A stretch of DNA of 64,000 bases, from positions 51,951 through 115,950 of the forward strand of contig JADKEA010000028.1 in the NCBI GenBank assembly GCA_016718275.1. The letters are read 5' to 3'. The notes under the pieces are model-generated. The model saw only the letters and a program-made list of their open reading frames with translations, did not search any database and was not told the DNA's origin. The position numbers and the translations under genes are program-made. The number at the start of each line of letters is the position of its first letter. The stretch's first letter is position 1. Positions 1-9,132 of this stretch are shown one piece after another. The DNA comes from Candidatus Villigracilis affinis. GTDB lineage: Bacteria > Chloroflexota > Anaerolineae > Anaerolineales > Villigracilaceae.

Positions 1-506
1 ACAATGAGCGGCGGATCATTTGCCAGTGCGCGAGCGATCGCCACGCGTTGCTGCTGGCCGCCTGAAACGGCAGCGGGAAGTTTATTCGCCTGCGAGGCCA
101 TTTCCACTTTTTCGAGCAGATGCATGGCGCGGGCGCGACGCTCTGCCTTGGAATATAAACGGTTCAACTCCATCGGGAGGATGACGTTTTCGAGAATAGT
201 CAGCGTGGGAAGAAGTTGAAAGAACTGGAAGACGATTCCGAGGGTACGTCCGCGCCAGGCGGCCATTTGGGCCTCGCTGAATTTATGGATGGGCGCGCCG
301 TCGATCAGGATGCTCCCCGAAGTGGGACGGTCAATGCCTGTCAGCATATTGATAAAAGTGGATTTTCCGCTGCCCGATTTGCCGATGATGGCCACAAATT
401 CCCCTCTTTGCACATCCACATCCAGGCCTTTGATGGCGGTGAAATCACCGGCGGGCGTTCGATAAGTTTTGACCAGGTCGCGTATTTCGATCAGCGGAGT
501 TTGCAT
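1..506 (-). CDS. ABC transporter ATP-binding protein, partial (LolD/MacB-like)
   Basis: The left window edge cuts off the C-terminal part; about 168 residues from the ATG at 506 are present. Walker A is visible as GKSGSGKST near residues 42-50, the Q-loop region lies around FQFFQLL near 93-99, and the ABC signature VSGGQQQRVAIARA lies near 147-160. Walker B and the H-loop are beyond the window. The sequence resembles the LolD/MacB/FtsE-like export ATPases, which pair with FtsX-type permeases and act at the cytoplasmic face of the membrane. The permease is presumably outside the window, so the substrate cannot be told. A terminator separates it from the malic enzyme gene upstream. Confidence 0.9.
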   Translation of the reverse strand, partial: MQTPLIEIRDLVKTYRTPAGDFTAIKGLDVDVQRGEFVAIIGKSGSGKSTFINMLTGIDRPTSGSILIDGAPIHKFSEAQMAAWRGRTLGIVFQFFQLLPTLTILENVILPMELNRLYSKAERRARAMHLLEKVEMASQANKLPAAVSGGQQQRVAIARALANDPPLI

Positions 507-540
507 AGTCAAGAATCCTCTAAAATGAATGAGGCCGAGT

Positions 541-583
541 ATAAAACAAAAAGCGATCTTGAGAATGAACTCAAGACCGCTTT
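541..583 (-). terminator. Rho-independent terminator of maeB
   Basis: A 14-bp inverted repeat (550-563 and 570-583, one G-T pair, 6-nt loop) lies 18 bases after the malic enzyme stop. On the minus strand it runs into TTTTTGTTTT. This separates maeB from the ABC transporter gene. Confidence 0.85.
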
Positions 584-600
584 GCTTACTTTATCAATTG

Positions 601-2877
601 TTACTTCTTGCCGGCTTTTTCCTCACGTCCCATCACGTCCATGACGGCAACCGCAGCCATTTGGACAATGGCGTTCACATCATCGCCCGTTTGCAAGACG
701 TGCACTGGCGCACCCATGCCGAGCAGGATCGGGCCAATGGCCTTGGCGTTGCCGAGGCGTGAAAGCAACTTGTAGGCGATGTTCGCGGATTCGAGCGATG
801 GGAAGACCAACACATTCGCGTCCTTCACGGCGCTGAACGGATAGCGTTCTTCGCTGATCTCGGGCATGACCGCGGTATCGGCCTGCATTTCGCCATCCAC
901 GTGCAGATCGGGGCGGCGGGCTTTGATCAACTGCACAGCCTTGCGGACCTTGTCTGAAAGCGGATGCGGAGTGGAACCAAAATTCGAGAAGGAGAGGAAG
1001 GCTACATGCGGATCGATCTCAAGTTTCACCGCAAAGTCTGCGGCGAGAGAGGCGATCTCTGCAAGGTCTTCGGCGGTCGGGTCAATATTGACAGTGGCAT
1101 CTGTGAAAAGGAAGACCTTGTCTTCCACGATCATGATGTACACACCTGCCGCGCGCGCCGCACCTGGAGCGGTGTGATGGATCTGCAGCGCCGGGCGGAT
1201 CACTTCGGGATAGTCAAAGGTCAAACCTGAGACGAAGGCATCTGCATCGCCCATCTTTACCATCATCGAGCCGAGGATATTGGGATCACGCACCTTGTTG
1301 TGCGCATCGCTTGCCATCACGCCCTTGCGTTGACGCAATTCATAGTAGGCCTTGGCATAGGCATCCAATTTATCAAACTTGTTGGGGTCCACAACCACGG
1401 GCTGATAATCCAGGCCAAGGGTCTTGAGGTGTTCATCGATAACGCCAGCATTTCCGATCAAAACAGGAGTGGCAATCCCTTCTTCTTTGATCTGGTAAGC
1501 CGCGCGGATGACCTTCTGCTCTTCCCCTTCTGCGAACGCCACGCGCTTCTTGCCGCCCGAAGTGCGGGCTTTGTTCTGGAAGAAGTAGCGAATCCGTTCG
1601 CCCTTGCCCTGACGGAACGCAAGCTGTTCTTTGTATTCATCAATATCAATTGTCTTGCGGGCCATGCCGGTCTTCATCGCCATTTCGGCGACGGCGGGCG
1701 CTTCCCACAACAGCACACGCGGATCCAATGGTTTGGGGATGATGTATTCACGTCCGAACTTGATGCTCTCGCCACCATAGGCACGGATGACCGAATCGGG
1801 CACATCCTCTTTGGCGAGGGCGGCCAAGGCCTTGGAAGCCGCGAACTTCATCTCTTCGTTAATTTGCTTCGCACGCACATCCAACGCACCGCGGAAGATG
1901 AACGGGAAACCCAACACATTATTGACCTGATTGACATAATCCGAGCGGCCAGTCGCGATGATGACATCTTTGCGCGCTTCTCTCGCCAACTCGGGCTTGA
2001 TCTCCGGGTCAGGATTCGCCATCGCAAAAATGATTGGGTCCTTCGCCATGATCTTAACCATTTCGGGAGTCATCACATTTGCAACGGACAAGCCGTAGAA
2101 CACGTCCGCACCGCGCAGGGCATCGGTCAGCGTGCGGGCATCGGTTTCCACAAGGAAGCGTTCCTTGTATTTGTTCATGCCTTCCTTGCGGCCTTTGTAC
2201 ACCACGCCCTTGCTATCGCAGAGCATGATATTTTCACGCTTCACACCCCAGCTGATCGCCAATTCCGCGCAGGAGATCGCCGAAGCACCCGCACCGGAGA
2301 TGACGAGTCGAATCTCATCGTGACGCTTGCCGACAATCTCCAACGCATTCGCCAAACCAGCCGACGAAATGATCGCCGTGCCGTGCTGGTCATCGTGGAA
2401 GACGGGGATGTTCAACATCTTCTTCAGTTCTTCTTCGATGTAAAAACACTCGGGGGCTTTAATGTCCTCGAGATTGATCCCGCCAAAGGTCGGCGAGATC
2501 GCTGCCACTACTTTGATGATTTCGTCTGGGTCGTGGGAATTCAATTCGATATCGAAAACGTCGATATCCGCGAATTTCTTAAATAAAACGCCCTTGCCTT
2601 CCATCACAGGCTTGCTCGCCAATGCGCCGCGGTCACCCAAACCGAGAATGGCCGTACCATTGGAAATTACAGCGACCAAATTGCCTTTGGAAGTGTACTC
2701 ATAGGCGTCGTCGGGATTCTTTTCAATCTCTAAAACTGGCTCGGCGACGCCGGGGGAATACGCCAAACTCAGGTCTCGCTGTGTATCCATCGGCTTGGTT
2801 GGAACGATCGCCACCTTGCCAGGCTTGCCCTTTAAACGGTGATATTCAAGTGCATCTTCGCGCGTGATTTTTGCCAT
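601..2877 (-). CDS. maeB: NADP-dependent malic enzyme with C-terminal phosphotransacetylase-like domain (MaeB type)
   Basis: A 758-residue protein of the large malic enzyme type. The N-terminal malic domain carries YSPGVAEPV and GLGDRGALASKPVMEGKG, followed by a Rossmann NAD(P) domain (VISGAGASAIS). From about residue 415 there is a phosphate acetyl/butyryltransferase-like domain (KKRVAFAEGEEQKVIRAA). The reaction is oxidative decarboxylation of malate to pyruvate with NAD(P)H; in MaeB relatives the C-terminal domain is regulatory and binds acetyl-CoA rather than acting as Pta. The start at 2877 has GGAGG six bases upstream and begins MAKITREDA; an in-frame ATG 39 bases further upstream lacks such a site. 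The gene stands alone, with its own terminator downstream. Confidence 0.95.
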   Translation of the reverse strand: MAKITREDALEYHRLKGKPGKVAIVPTKPMDTQRDLSLAYSPGVAEPVLEIEKNPDDAYEYTSKGNLVAVISNGTAILGLGDRGALASKPVMEGKGVLFKKFADIDVFDIELNSHDPDEIIKVVAAISPTFGGINLEDIKAPECFYIEEELKKMLNIPVFHDDQHGTAIISSAGLANALEIVGKRHDEIRLVISGAGASAISCAELAISWGVKRENIMLCDSKGVVYKGRKEGMNKYKERFLVETDARTLTDALRGADVFYGLSVANVMTPEMVKIMAKDPIIFAMANPDPEIKPELAREARKDVIIATGRSDYVNQVNNVLGFPFIFRGALDVRAKQINEEMKFAASKALAALAKEDVPDSVIRAYGGESIKFGREYIIPKPLDPRVLLWEAPAVAEMAMKTGMARKTIDIDEYKEQLAFRQGKGERIRYFFQNKARTSGGKKRVAFAEGEEQKVIRAAYQIKEEGIATPVLIGNAGVIDEHLKTLGLDYQPVVVDPNKFDKLDAYAKAYYELRQRKGVMASDAHNKVRDPNILGSMMVKMGDADAFVSGLTFDYPEVIRPALQIHHTAPGAARAAGVYIMIVEDKVFLFTDATVNIDPTAEDLAEIASLAADFAVKLEIDPHVAFLSFSNFGSTPHPLSDKVRKAVQLIKARRPDLHVDGEMQADTAVMPEISEERYPFSAVKDANVLVFPSLESANIAYKLLSRLGNAKAIGPILLGMGAPVHVLQTGDDVNAIVQMAAVAVMDVMGREEKAGKK

Positions 2878-3064
2878 AGTGCCTCCAGTGAAATTTTGAA
2901 AGTCGAAGAGTTTCAAATACGACAGTTACCATAAATTATCGCATATCTTGCCTAAAGAGAATAGTTCCTTTTGTCACAACTTTGGAGGGCCACAAACAAG
3001 GCCTATGTATTCTTACCCCAATCAAGCCAAAAGTTATGTTATCCGAGCATGAAATTTGTCACAT

Positions 3065-4174
3065 TTATTGAGCGGAAAAATCCAAAATGGCCTGACAAAC
3101 CAACCCCACCATTTCTTCGGTCAACTCTGGGTAAATAGGCAACGACAACACCTCACGAGACACCCGCTCGGTCATCGGGAGGCTCCCCGCAGGGTAGCCT
3201 AGGTCGGCATAGGCAGGCTGAAGGTGAATGGGCACAGGATAATGCACCAGAGTGTGAATCCCGCGTTCCTTCAAATACTCCCTGAGCGCGTCACGCCGCG
3301 GATGGCGGATCACAAATTGATGATAGACATGGCCTGCATTCTGGGCAGGCAAAACCAAATCGGTGCCTGAAAGCAACTCGCGATACAAATCGGCAAGTTG
3401 TCTGCGGCGCGCATTCCACACATCCAAATGGCGCAGCTTGACGCGCAGGATGCCCGCCTGCAATTCATCGAGGCGGCTGTTGATGCCCCTGATCGAGCTG
3501 ATGTAATGTTCACTCCAGCCATACTGGCGCAGCAGTCGCACCTTTTCAGCCAGAACAGGATTATTCGTCACCACCGCTCCCCCATCGCCAAACGCGCCGA
3601 GGTTTTTGGTCGGGTAAAAACTAAACGCGGCAATATCACCCCACGCGCCAACTTTACGATTGCGATACGAAGCGCCATGTGCCTGCGAACAATCTTCGAT
3701 CACAAACAAGTGATTCTCACGCGCAAATTGAAGGATGGGCTCCATCTCCACCGGGCAGCCATACAAATGCACAGGAATAATTGCGCGTGTGCGCGGCGTG
3801 AGGATTCGATGAAGCAGACTCGGGTCAAGTGTGTAATTCGCGGAATCAATATCCACCAAAAGCGGACGGGCTCCGCCCGCTTCCACCGCGCTGACAGTTG
3901 CCACAGCGGTATGAGCCGGGACAGCCACCTCGTCATTTTTCCCGACCTCGCAGGCCATCAACGCCAATTGCAAAGCTTCCGTGCCAGAGGCAACGCCAAT
4001 TGCATGGGCCACTCCGCAATATTCGGCGAATTCCTTTTCAAAGGCAGAAACTTCCGAGCCCAAAATGAAAGAGCCTTTTTCCAACACACGGGCAAAGACA
4101 GCGTCCAATTCAGGGCGAATGGACTGGTATTGCTTTTTCAGGTCAATGACGGGAATCTCTTCCATTTCACTCAC
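3065..4174 (-). CDS. DegT/DnrJ/EryC1/StrS family sugar aminotransferase
   Basis: A 369-residue PLP enzyme of the nucleotide-sugar aminotransferase family. The motif SFYPTKNLGAFGDGG holds the PLP lysine (K190), with GTEAL near residue 64 and HLYGCP near 136-141 as family landmarks. Enzymes of this family transaminate keto-sugars (usually UDP- or dTDP-linked) for surface glycans. The frame opens with GTG at 4174, overlapping the stop of the upstream SDR gene by 4 bases; an in-frame ATG at 4165 (MEEIPVI) is an alternative start. It is the last gene of a five-gene glycan cluster read leftwards. The exact sugar is not deducible. Confidence 0.92.
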   Translation of the reverse strand: MSEMEEIPVIDLKKQYQSIRPELDAVFARVLEKGSFILGSEVSAFEKEFAEYCGVAHAIGVASGTEALQLALMACEVGKNDEVAVPAHTAVATVSAVEAGGARPLLVDIDSANYTLDPSLLHRILTPRTRAIIPVHLYGCPVEMEPILQFARENHLFVIEDCSQAHGASYRNRKVGAWGDIAAFSFYPTKNLGAFGDGGAVVTNNPVLAEKVRLLRQYGWSEHYISSIRGINSRLDELQAGILRVKLRHLDVWNARRRQLADLYRELLSGTDLVLPAQNAGHVYHQFVIRHPRRDALREYLKERGIHTLVHYPVPIHLQPAYADLGYPAGSLPMTERVSREVLSLPIYPELTEEMVGLVCQAILDFSAQ

Positions 4175-5169
4175 AAATAATGTTCTTTGTACATGCGGTA
4201 AAACGCCAGTAGATTTGAAATGCCAGCTTCGAGCTCCACCTGCGGCTGCCAGCCGACATCCTTTTGAATGAGACTGTAATCGCCATAATAATCGCCGATG
4301 TCAATGCTTTTGCGATTCTCAGGAAAAGGCACAAGCGCATACCCGCCGCTGCCATTTACCTGGATCATCAAACGAGCAAGGTCAAGCAGATTGATCGGTG
4401 CCCCGCCCAGGTTGTATATTTTTCCGCTCGCCGAAGGATGCGCGGCACATAACAACAGGGCACGGATCACGTCATCCACGTAGTTGATATCCCTGACCTG
4501 CCTTCCATCGCCGAATATCTGAATATCCTTCCCCGCCAAAAGCTGATGAAACCACCAGCCGATGAATGTCAGCAGGTCATCTTTAATGCGCATGCGCGGA
4601 CCATACACATTGGTCATTCGCAAAACACAAGTCGTCATGCCATGCACACGGTTGTAAACGATGTGATACATCTCCCCTGCCCGCTTACTCACGCCATTGT
4701 TATCGAGCGGGGTCAGCAAATGATTTTCATCCACAGGCAGGTATTTTGGGCGACCATATACCTGACGAGTGCCTGCAAAAACGATGCTGATTTCAGGATT
4801 ATTCTGCCTGCAAACTTCCAAAAGCCGTAACTGCCCCACCGAGTTGACATTCAGGTCTTTGAACGGGTTCTGCATGCTTCCCAAATGACTGGTCTGCCCG
4901 GCGAGGTTGAACATGAACTTCTGCCCTTTGACCGCGAGGGCCATCTGGCTTTCGTCATTGATATCTGCCTGAATGAAGCGGATGGTTTTCTCGATTCCAT
5001 TCAAATTAAAGAGGTTGGCGCCAGAATCAGGGTCAAGGTTGTCAACGATGGTGACATCCGCACCAAGGGCTGTGAGTTTATGCGCGAGATTACTTCCAAT
5101 AAAACCTGCTCCCCCGGTGATCAATACTTTTTGACGGAAATACGTTGCGGCAATATCCATGATGGTCAT
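4171..5169 (-). CDS. NAD-dependent nucleotide-sugar epimerase/dehydratase (extended SDR)
   Basis: 332 residues with the Rossmann motif GGAGFIG (19-25) and a typical extended-SDR layout (FAGTRQVYG, then the YxxxK region near 158-162). The catalytic tyrosine is replaced: the sequence reads NNGVSK where YGVSK is usual, so N158 sits at the Tyr position while K162 is kept. Some nucleotide-sugar SDR relatives may also carry NG[IV]xK here, so this may mark a subfamily rather than a dead enzyme. It overlaps the glycosyltransferase upstream and the aminotransferase downstream by 4 bases each, so translation is probably coupled. Likely role: making a keto- or epimerised sugar used by the neighbouring aminotransferase and glycosyltransferases. 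Confidence 0.9.
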   Translation of the reverse strand: MTIMDIAATYFRQKVLITGGAGFIGSNLAHKLTALGADVTIVDNLDPDSGANLFNLNGIEKTIRFIQADINDESQMALAVKGQKFMFNLAGQTSHLGSMQNPFKDLNVNSVGQLRLLEVCRQNNPEISIVFAGTRQVYGRPKYLPVDENHLLTPLDNNGVSKRAGEMYHIVYNRVHGMTTCVLRMTNVYGPRMRIKDDLLTFIGWWFHQLLAGKDIQIFGDGRQVRDINYVDDVIRALLLCAAHPSASGKIYNLGGAPINLLDLARLMIQVNGSGGYALVPFPENRKSIDIGDYYGDYSLIQKDVGWQPQVELEAGISNLLAFYRMYKEHYL

Positions 5170-5921
5170 CGGTTCCGCAAATGCTCTTTTCGAATGACGA
5201 GCATCCAGTACAAACCCGCCAGTTGCCGCAACGTACGGACGATCCGCCAGGGGACGAAGAATTGAGAGACGCCGTATTTGCGCGAATAGTGATTGACAGG
5301 AACTTCCGCAAAGACATAACCAGCATCCTCGATCTTTTTGACCAGTTCAAGGCAGATCGCGCCGCTGACGCTTTTCAATTCAATTTCTTCGAGAATATGG
5401 CGGGGGATCAACCGAAAATCACAATCCACGTCGCGGATGCGGATACCAAAGAGAAATTTGACGAAGTAGTGATAGGCCCGCCCAATCACGATTCGCATCC
5501 ATGAATCGTTGCGGGTCAATTTATAGCCGTTGACCACATCCACGCCTTCGCGCAGTGCGCGGACCAGATTCACGAGTTCGAGCGGGTTGTACTGCGAGTC
5601 GCCGTCGGTATAAAAGACCCAGTCTTTGGATGCGGCGGAAAACCCCGTCCGCAGCGCCGCGCCGTAGCCCTGATTGGATGGATGTGTGATGACCCGCAAT
5701 TCGGGGTATCTGACAGAAATTTCATTCAGCATGGTGGCTGTGTAATCAGAACTGCCATCATTGACGACGATGATCTCATAATCATCAGTGACCTGATTCA
5801 ACGCGATCCATGCGGCGGCGACCATGCTGGCGATTGTCCCGCCGTCGTTATAGGCTGGGAATACGGCACTGATACTGGGGAGTTGTCGGCCTTCTTTCTC
5901 ACGCTTCATCAGGTTTGTCAT
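5166..5921 (-). CDS. Glycosyltransferase family 2 (DPM1/GtrB-like)
   Basis: 251 residues with the GT-A fold signatures of family 2: FPAYNDGGTI at the start, IIVVNDGSSD near residue 50, and the metal-binding DGDSQYNP near residue 107. No transmembrane pair is evident at the C terminus, so it resembles the soluble DPM1-like enzymes that load a sugar onto polyprenyl phosphate. The lipid-linked sugar would suit the GT39-type membrane transferase in the same cluster. It overlaps its upstream and downstream neighbours by 4 bases each. The start follows RLxxK-type spacing with M1 (MTNLMKREK); an internal ATG at residue 5 is also possible. Confidence 0.9.
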   Translation of the reverse strand: MTNLMKREKEGRQLPSISAVFPAYNDGGTIASMVAAAWIALNQVTDDYEIIVVNDGSSDYTATMLNEISVRYPELRVITHPSNQGYGAALRTGFSAASKDWVFYTDGDSQYNPLELVNLVRALREGVDVVNGYKLTRNDSWMRIVIGRAYHYFVKFLFGIRIRDVDCDFRLIPRHILEEIELKSVSGAICLELVKKIEDAGYVFAEVPVNHYSRKYGVSQFFVPWRIVRTLRQLAGLYWMLVIRKEHLRNR

Positions 5922-6652
5922 TTCCTACCGATTGCAATCACGCTCAAACCATACGGCAGGCCAACACGCGAAACAAGGGGCGCTTCAGCGGAAAGAATGA
6001 ATTTCAAAACGCTGTTGAAAGCGCCCGCGTTCATGGCAAGGTCAGATTGATCATCACTGGGTGGGAAAACTCTTTCGCTCAGCCTTTTTGCCACGGCCAG
6101 GGGAAAGAGAAATGTATTGGCGTAGGAAAGGTGTTCAACCATGAATCCGCTTTGTTCGAGCAAACGGTTGACCAATTTCTTTGTATAGCGGCGGTTTGTG
6201 TGCACTTTTTTATCGTGCTGTCCGCGCAGCCAATCATAGGCAGGCAGTCGAAGCAGGATACGGCCATGTGGGGTCAGGATTCGGAAAAATTCCTTCAAGG
6301 CGGTCAATTCATCGGAGACGGCCCGCTCGTAAAGAACGTCGAAGCTGGTGACCATGTCAAAGGAAGCAGGAGCAAATGGCAGGTCCAGCACAGAGGCGCG
6401 GGCGAGGCGGGGAGCATTTCGTTTGCGGCAGAATCTCAGGGCTTCGGCATACAGGTCAATGCCGGTGACCATCCCGTATTCTGCAAGATAGGTTGTCATG
6501 GCGGCGCCTGTGCCACAGCCGGCGTCCAAAATTCTTGGGGAGTGCGCGGGCATCCAGCGTTCAAGCAAAGCCCGTGTGATGGTTTCCATGCCGCGATACC
6601 ACCAGTGACGGTCTTCAACGTGATACATGAGCTCGTATTCGCGCGGATCCAA
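5918..6652 (-). CDS. Class I SAM-dependent methyltransferase
   Basis: 244 residues. Motif I is ILDAGCGTGAAM near residues 40-51, followed by GIDLYAEAL and the motif-IV-like FDMVTSFDVLYE, giving a Methyltransf_11/25 type Rossmann domain. The N terminus (YHVEDRHWWYRGM) is the characteristic lead-in of methyltransferases found in bacterial glycan clusters. It sits between the GT39 gene (9-base gap) and the GT2 gene (4-base overlap). The acceptor is unknown; a sugar or polyprenyl-linked intermediate is an inference from context. Confidence 0.88.
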   Translation of the reverse strand: MDPREYELMYHVEDRHWWYRGMETITRALLERWMPAHSPRILDAGCGTGAAMTTYLAEYGMVTGIDLYAEALRFCRKRNAPRLARASVLDLPFAPASFDMVTSFDVLYERAVSDELTALKEFFRILTPHGRILLRLPAYDWLRGQHDKKVHTNRRYTKKLVNRLLEQSGFMVEHLSYANTFLFPLAVAKRLSERVFPPSDDQSDLAMNAGAFNSVLKFILSAEAPLVSRVGLPYGLSVIAIGRK

Positions 6653-6661
6653 ATCTCCTCT

Positions 6662-8626
6662 TTAAGGAACTTGATAGGCCAGCAAAATAGTGTTTGAACA
6701 ATCGTAGCGGTAATGAAGGTCACCGCCAGGATGCAAACGCGCCCAAGCCTCCAACTCAGGAATGCGTTCCGGGTTGGCGATAATGGTTTCACCGGAAATG
6801 GGTTCCAACATATCGATCGGGTCGGGAAAATTCGTAATCGCTCTTCTCTCGCTTAAATAATCCGTTGACGCATGACTGCCATAAAAATAAATACTATCAC
6901 TCAGCAGATAAATAGGGAGTTCATTGTCAACGACTCTTGCGTAGCTGCCGAGGTAGGATGCAAAACGCCCGACAAGGTTTCCACCGAAGCGGCATTTTCC
7001 TGCGAAGTCCCCGTAATACGTCCACATATTAAAGATGAGCAAACTGACGAGAACAGCCGAGCTGGAAAGTATGTAGGCATTGCGTGAGGTCTTCCAACCA
7101 AAGCCTAATAATTCAAGCACCTGATCGAGTCCCAATGCAGCCATGACCAGCGCAGAAGGGAGTGCCATCAACATACGATAGGAATCCGCACTTGGCGGGA
7201 TCGCAAAGATACCCACCGAGAAGGTCGCACCCCAAAAATAACCGTTCAGGAGCAAATAGGCAGGGTTTCGAATTCGCCACAAGGCAACGAGCAACCCAGC
7301 CAGGAACATGGTGCTGGAGATCATACTCATCATCGGTGAAGATGAGCCATAAAAATCAAGCGCCGGGTAATAGGTCAATGAAAGGAAAGCGTGGACAAAT
7401 CTGCCGAATAAAATCTCTATTACGCTTTGGCCTGTTGACTGCATGGTCAATTCAAGCCATCCAGATTGGAAGGTGCCGTTCTGCGCCATTCGATTTAAAA
7501 ACTCGTTGGTGTTCCTATAAATATAAAATGCAGAAGGCAGGATAACAATTAGAAAGCCACCCCAAAAGACCATGGCCTGGGAAAGGCGCGCCTTGAACCA
7601 TGGACGGTAAAATAGGAAGGCAAGCAGCATAAAAACGAATACAAGCGCAATGATCACCTGGGCGGTCAGATAAATGGAAAAGTGGATCGCCACCAGCACC
7701 CCACCCAAAGCTGTCCTCCACGATTCACGTTTTTCGAGCCCGCTTATAAGCAGGTAAAGCTCAAGTGGAGCCAGCCAAGTCCCATGAATATACGCAACCG
7801 AAACGATGCGGCTGAAATGAATATGGGAATGAGAAAAAGCAATGATTAGAGCGGTGATCAAGGCGATCCTTTTTCCACCGATCCAGCGAGTTAATAGATA
7901 AAGCGACGGGATAGCCAACGTGCCCCCAATAGCGGGCAGTAGCCGCAAGGCAAAGGAACTGACCCCAAAAAAACCGATGGAAGTGTTGATCAACTGCAAA
8001 TACATCGCGCCAAAGTTCTCCCACAACGAGAACGGATTGGCAAGCAGACCACTCGTGGTGGTTTGGGCGGCGAGACCGATCAAACCTTCATCGCCATCCA
8101 AAATGCGCGGAATTCCCCCCAGCCGATAGAAACGAAACGCGGCGGCAAGCAAGGTAATTGCCGCAACAGCCAAAATCTCATTGCGATTCTTTTTCAACCA
8201 ATCGAGAAACGCATTCAATTTGATCGACACATTGAAGAAAGTATACACATATGCCCATGCACTAAAAAGCCATATAGTGACAACGGGGATGTAATTGATG
8301 CGCGCGAACAGCATCAGGTTGGCTGTCGCCACCGTGACCAGCACAGACATCAGAAAGGCGGCCAGCACCCAAAACATCCGCTCCTGAAAAATGAACCATG
8401 CAGACATCTTCTGGAGGAATAACGTTGGACGAATGAGCTGGCTCAAAGCCAGAATAAGAACGCCAAAAATCGCCAGCCACGTATAAGGAGGAAACACAAT
8501 GACATTATCAACAGGCTGTGAAAAGATCAAGAACTGGCTGATTAAAATGAACAATATCCCTAGAAAAGCGATAAAGCGCCGAATATTCCTAATATCTCCC
8601 CCGGTCTCATGCTCTTGTTCAGTCAT
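6662..8626 (-). CDS. Membrane glycosyltransferase, GT39/ArnT-like (dolichyl-phosphate-mannose-type)
   Basis: About 654 residues with an N-terminal pair of membrane spans, a cytoplasmic stretch, then many hydrophobic helices. The first large loop contains RILDGDEGLIG, the acidic DE pair typical of GT-C enzymes (GT39/GT83 ArnT, PMT) that use polyprenyl-phosphate sugars outside the membrane. The C-terminal region (about 550-650) is a soluble loop. I place the start at 8626, because GGAGG lies 5-6 bases upstream of that ATG; an in-frame ATG overlaps the Shine-Dalgarno itself. It is the first gene of the leftward glycan cluster. Donor and acceptor are unknown. Confidence 0.85.
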   Translation of the reverse strand: MTEQEHETGGDIRNIRRFIAFLGILFILISQFLIFSQPVDNVIVFPPYTWLAIFGVLILALSQLIRPTLFLQKMSAWFIFQERMFWVLAAFLMSVLVTVATANLMLFARINYIPVVTIWLFSAWAYVYTFFNVSIKLNAFLDWLKKNRNEILAVAAITLLAAAFRFYRLGGIPRILDGDEGLIGLAAQTTTSGLLANPFSLWENFGAMYLQLINTSIGFFGVSSFALRLLPAIGGTLAIPSLYLLTRWIGGKRIALITALIIAFSHSHIHFSRIVSVAYIHGTWLAPLELYLLISGLEKRESWRTALGGVLVAIHFSIYLTAQVIIALVFVFMLLAFLFYRPWFKARLSQAMVFWGGFLIVILPSAFYIYRNTNEFLNRMAQNGTFQSGWLELTMQSTGQSVIEILFGRFVHAFLSLTYYPALDFYGSSSPMMSMISSTMFLAGLLVALWRIRNPAYLLLNGYFWGATFSVGIFAIPPSADSYRMLMALPSALVMAALGLDQVLELLGFGWKTSRNAYILSSSAVLVSLLIFNMWTYYGDFAGKCRFGGNLVGRFASYLGSYARVVDNELPIYLLSDSIYFYGSHASTDYLSERRAITNFPDPIDMLEPISGETIIANPERIPELEAWARLHPGGDLHYRYDCSNTILLAYQVP

Positions 8627-8773
8627 CAATACCTCCATGTAATAAACCCGTCTTTCCTCGCTGGTCAAAGGAAGGAACGCGATTTTTCGTCTATGCAAAC
8701 AGGAATTTTATTATACTCAAAAAAGCCTATAAGGCCCGTCAGGCCGTCACATTTTTGAAATGGTTTCCAAATG

Positions 8774-8801
8774 TTAACAAATCTTAAAATTCATGTATAA
8801 T
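8774..8801 (+). promoter_or_regulatory. Sigma-70-type promoter ahead of the structured leader RNA
   Basis: TTAACA at 8774-8779 and TATAAT at 8796-8801 are separated by 16 bases. The expected start, about 8806-8808, coincides with the first base of a 9-bp closing stem of the RNA described next. It is the best promoter candidate in the 430-base gap before recX. Confidence 0.6.
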
Positions 8802-8805
8802 TAAG

Positions 8806-8967
8806 GAAATCCGTAAGGGTTCGATATTGAGAAATCTCCGCCGTTCGCGGCCTTGCTTGAAATTTGACTGGAAATTTGGCGCTCGATCCCTCCCCGCCGA
8901 AAGCGTTCGGGAGTTACTTTGTGAAGTCTTTCTTGTTAGAAAATTACTGAAACACAAGACGGATTTC
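8806..8967 (+). ncRNA. Structured RNA candidate (6S-like size) upstream of recX
   Basis: The segment is closed by a perfect 9-bp stem, GAAATCCGT (8806-8814) with ACGGATTTC (8959-8967). Inside lie several local hairpins: GAGA-TCTC and CCGC-GCGG on the 5' side, CTCCC-GGGAG in the middle, and a long stem (TGTG, AGT, TTTCT with AGAAA, ACT, CACA) on the 3' side. The promoter fires at its first base. About 160 nt with one long closing helix is compatible with a 6S-like RNA, but I do not recognise family-specific sequence, and a cis-acting leader for recX-rny is equally possible. Confidence 0.4.
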
Positions 8968-9077
8968 ACCCATTACAACCCATGCCAAACGTGACTTAAT
9001 TCCTCACGTACCTGACCACCCACATCCATCCGCATCAAGGCGGACTTGGAGTTTGCTCAGTCAACCCAGACATTTTC

Positions 9078-9127
9078 CACAGCCAAGGTCGACCTGTAAG
9101 GGTCGGGAACCCTGGCTGTGTGTTTTT
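9078..9127 (+). terminator. Intrinsic terminator or attenuator just before recX
   Basis: CACAGCCA (9078-9085) pairs with TGGCTGTG (9113-9120), with an inner GACC-GGTC hairpin, followed by TGTTTTT. It ends only five bases before the recX ATG. It either ends the upstream RNA or acts as an attenuator for recX-rny; recX has no visible Shine-Dalgarno sequence after it. Confidence 0.6.
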
Positions 9128-9132
9128 AACAA

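Noticed and set aside
1300..2586. A 428-codon open frame on the plus strand across the malic enzyme gene
   Set aside because: It is the mirror of a well conserved gene on the minus strand, has no family motif, and lies fully within it. The same holds for many long frames opposite the aro and trp genes.
2878..3064. CRP/FNR-type operator upstream of maeB (two TGTGACAAA runs)
   Set aside because: Only half sites in direct orientation, without the inverted second half; not enough to claim an operator.
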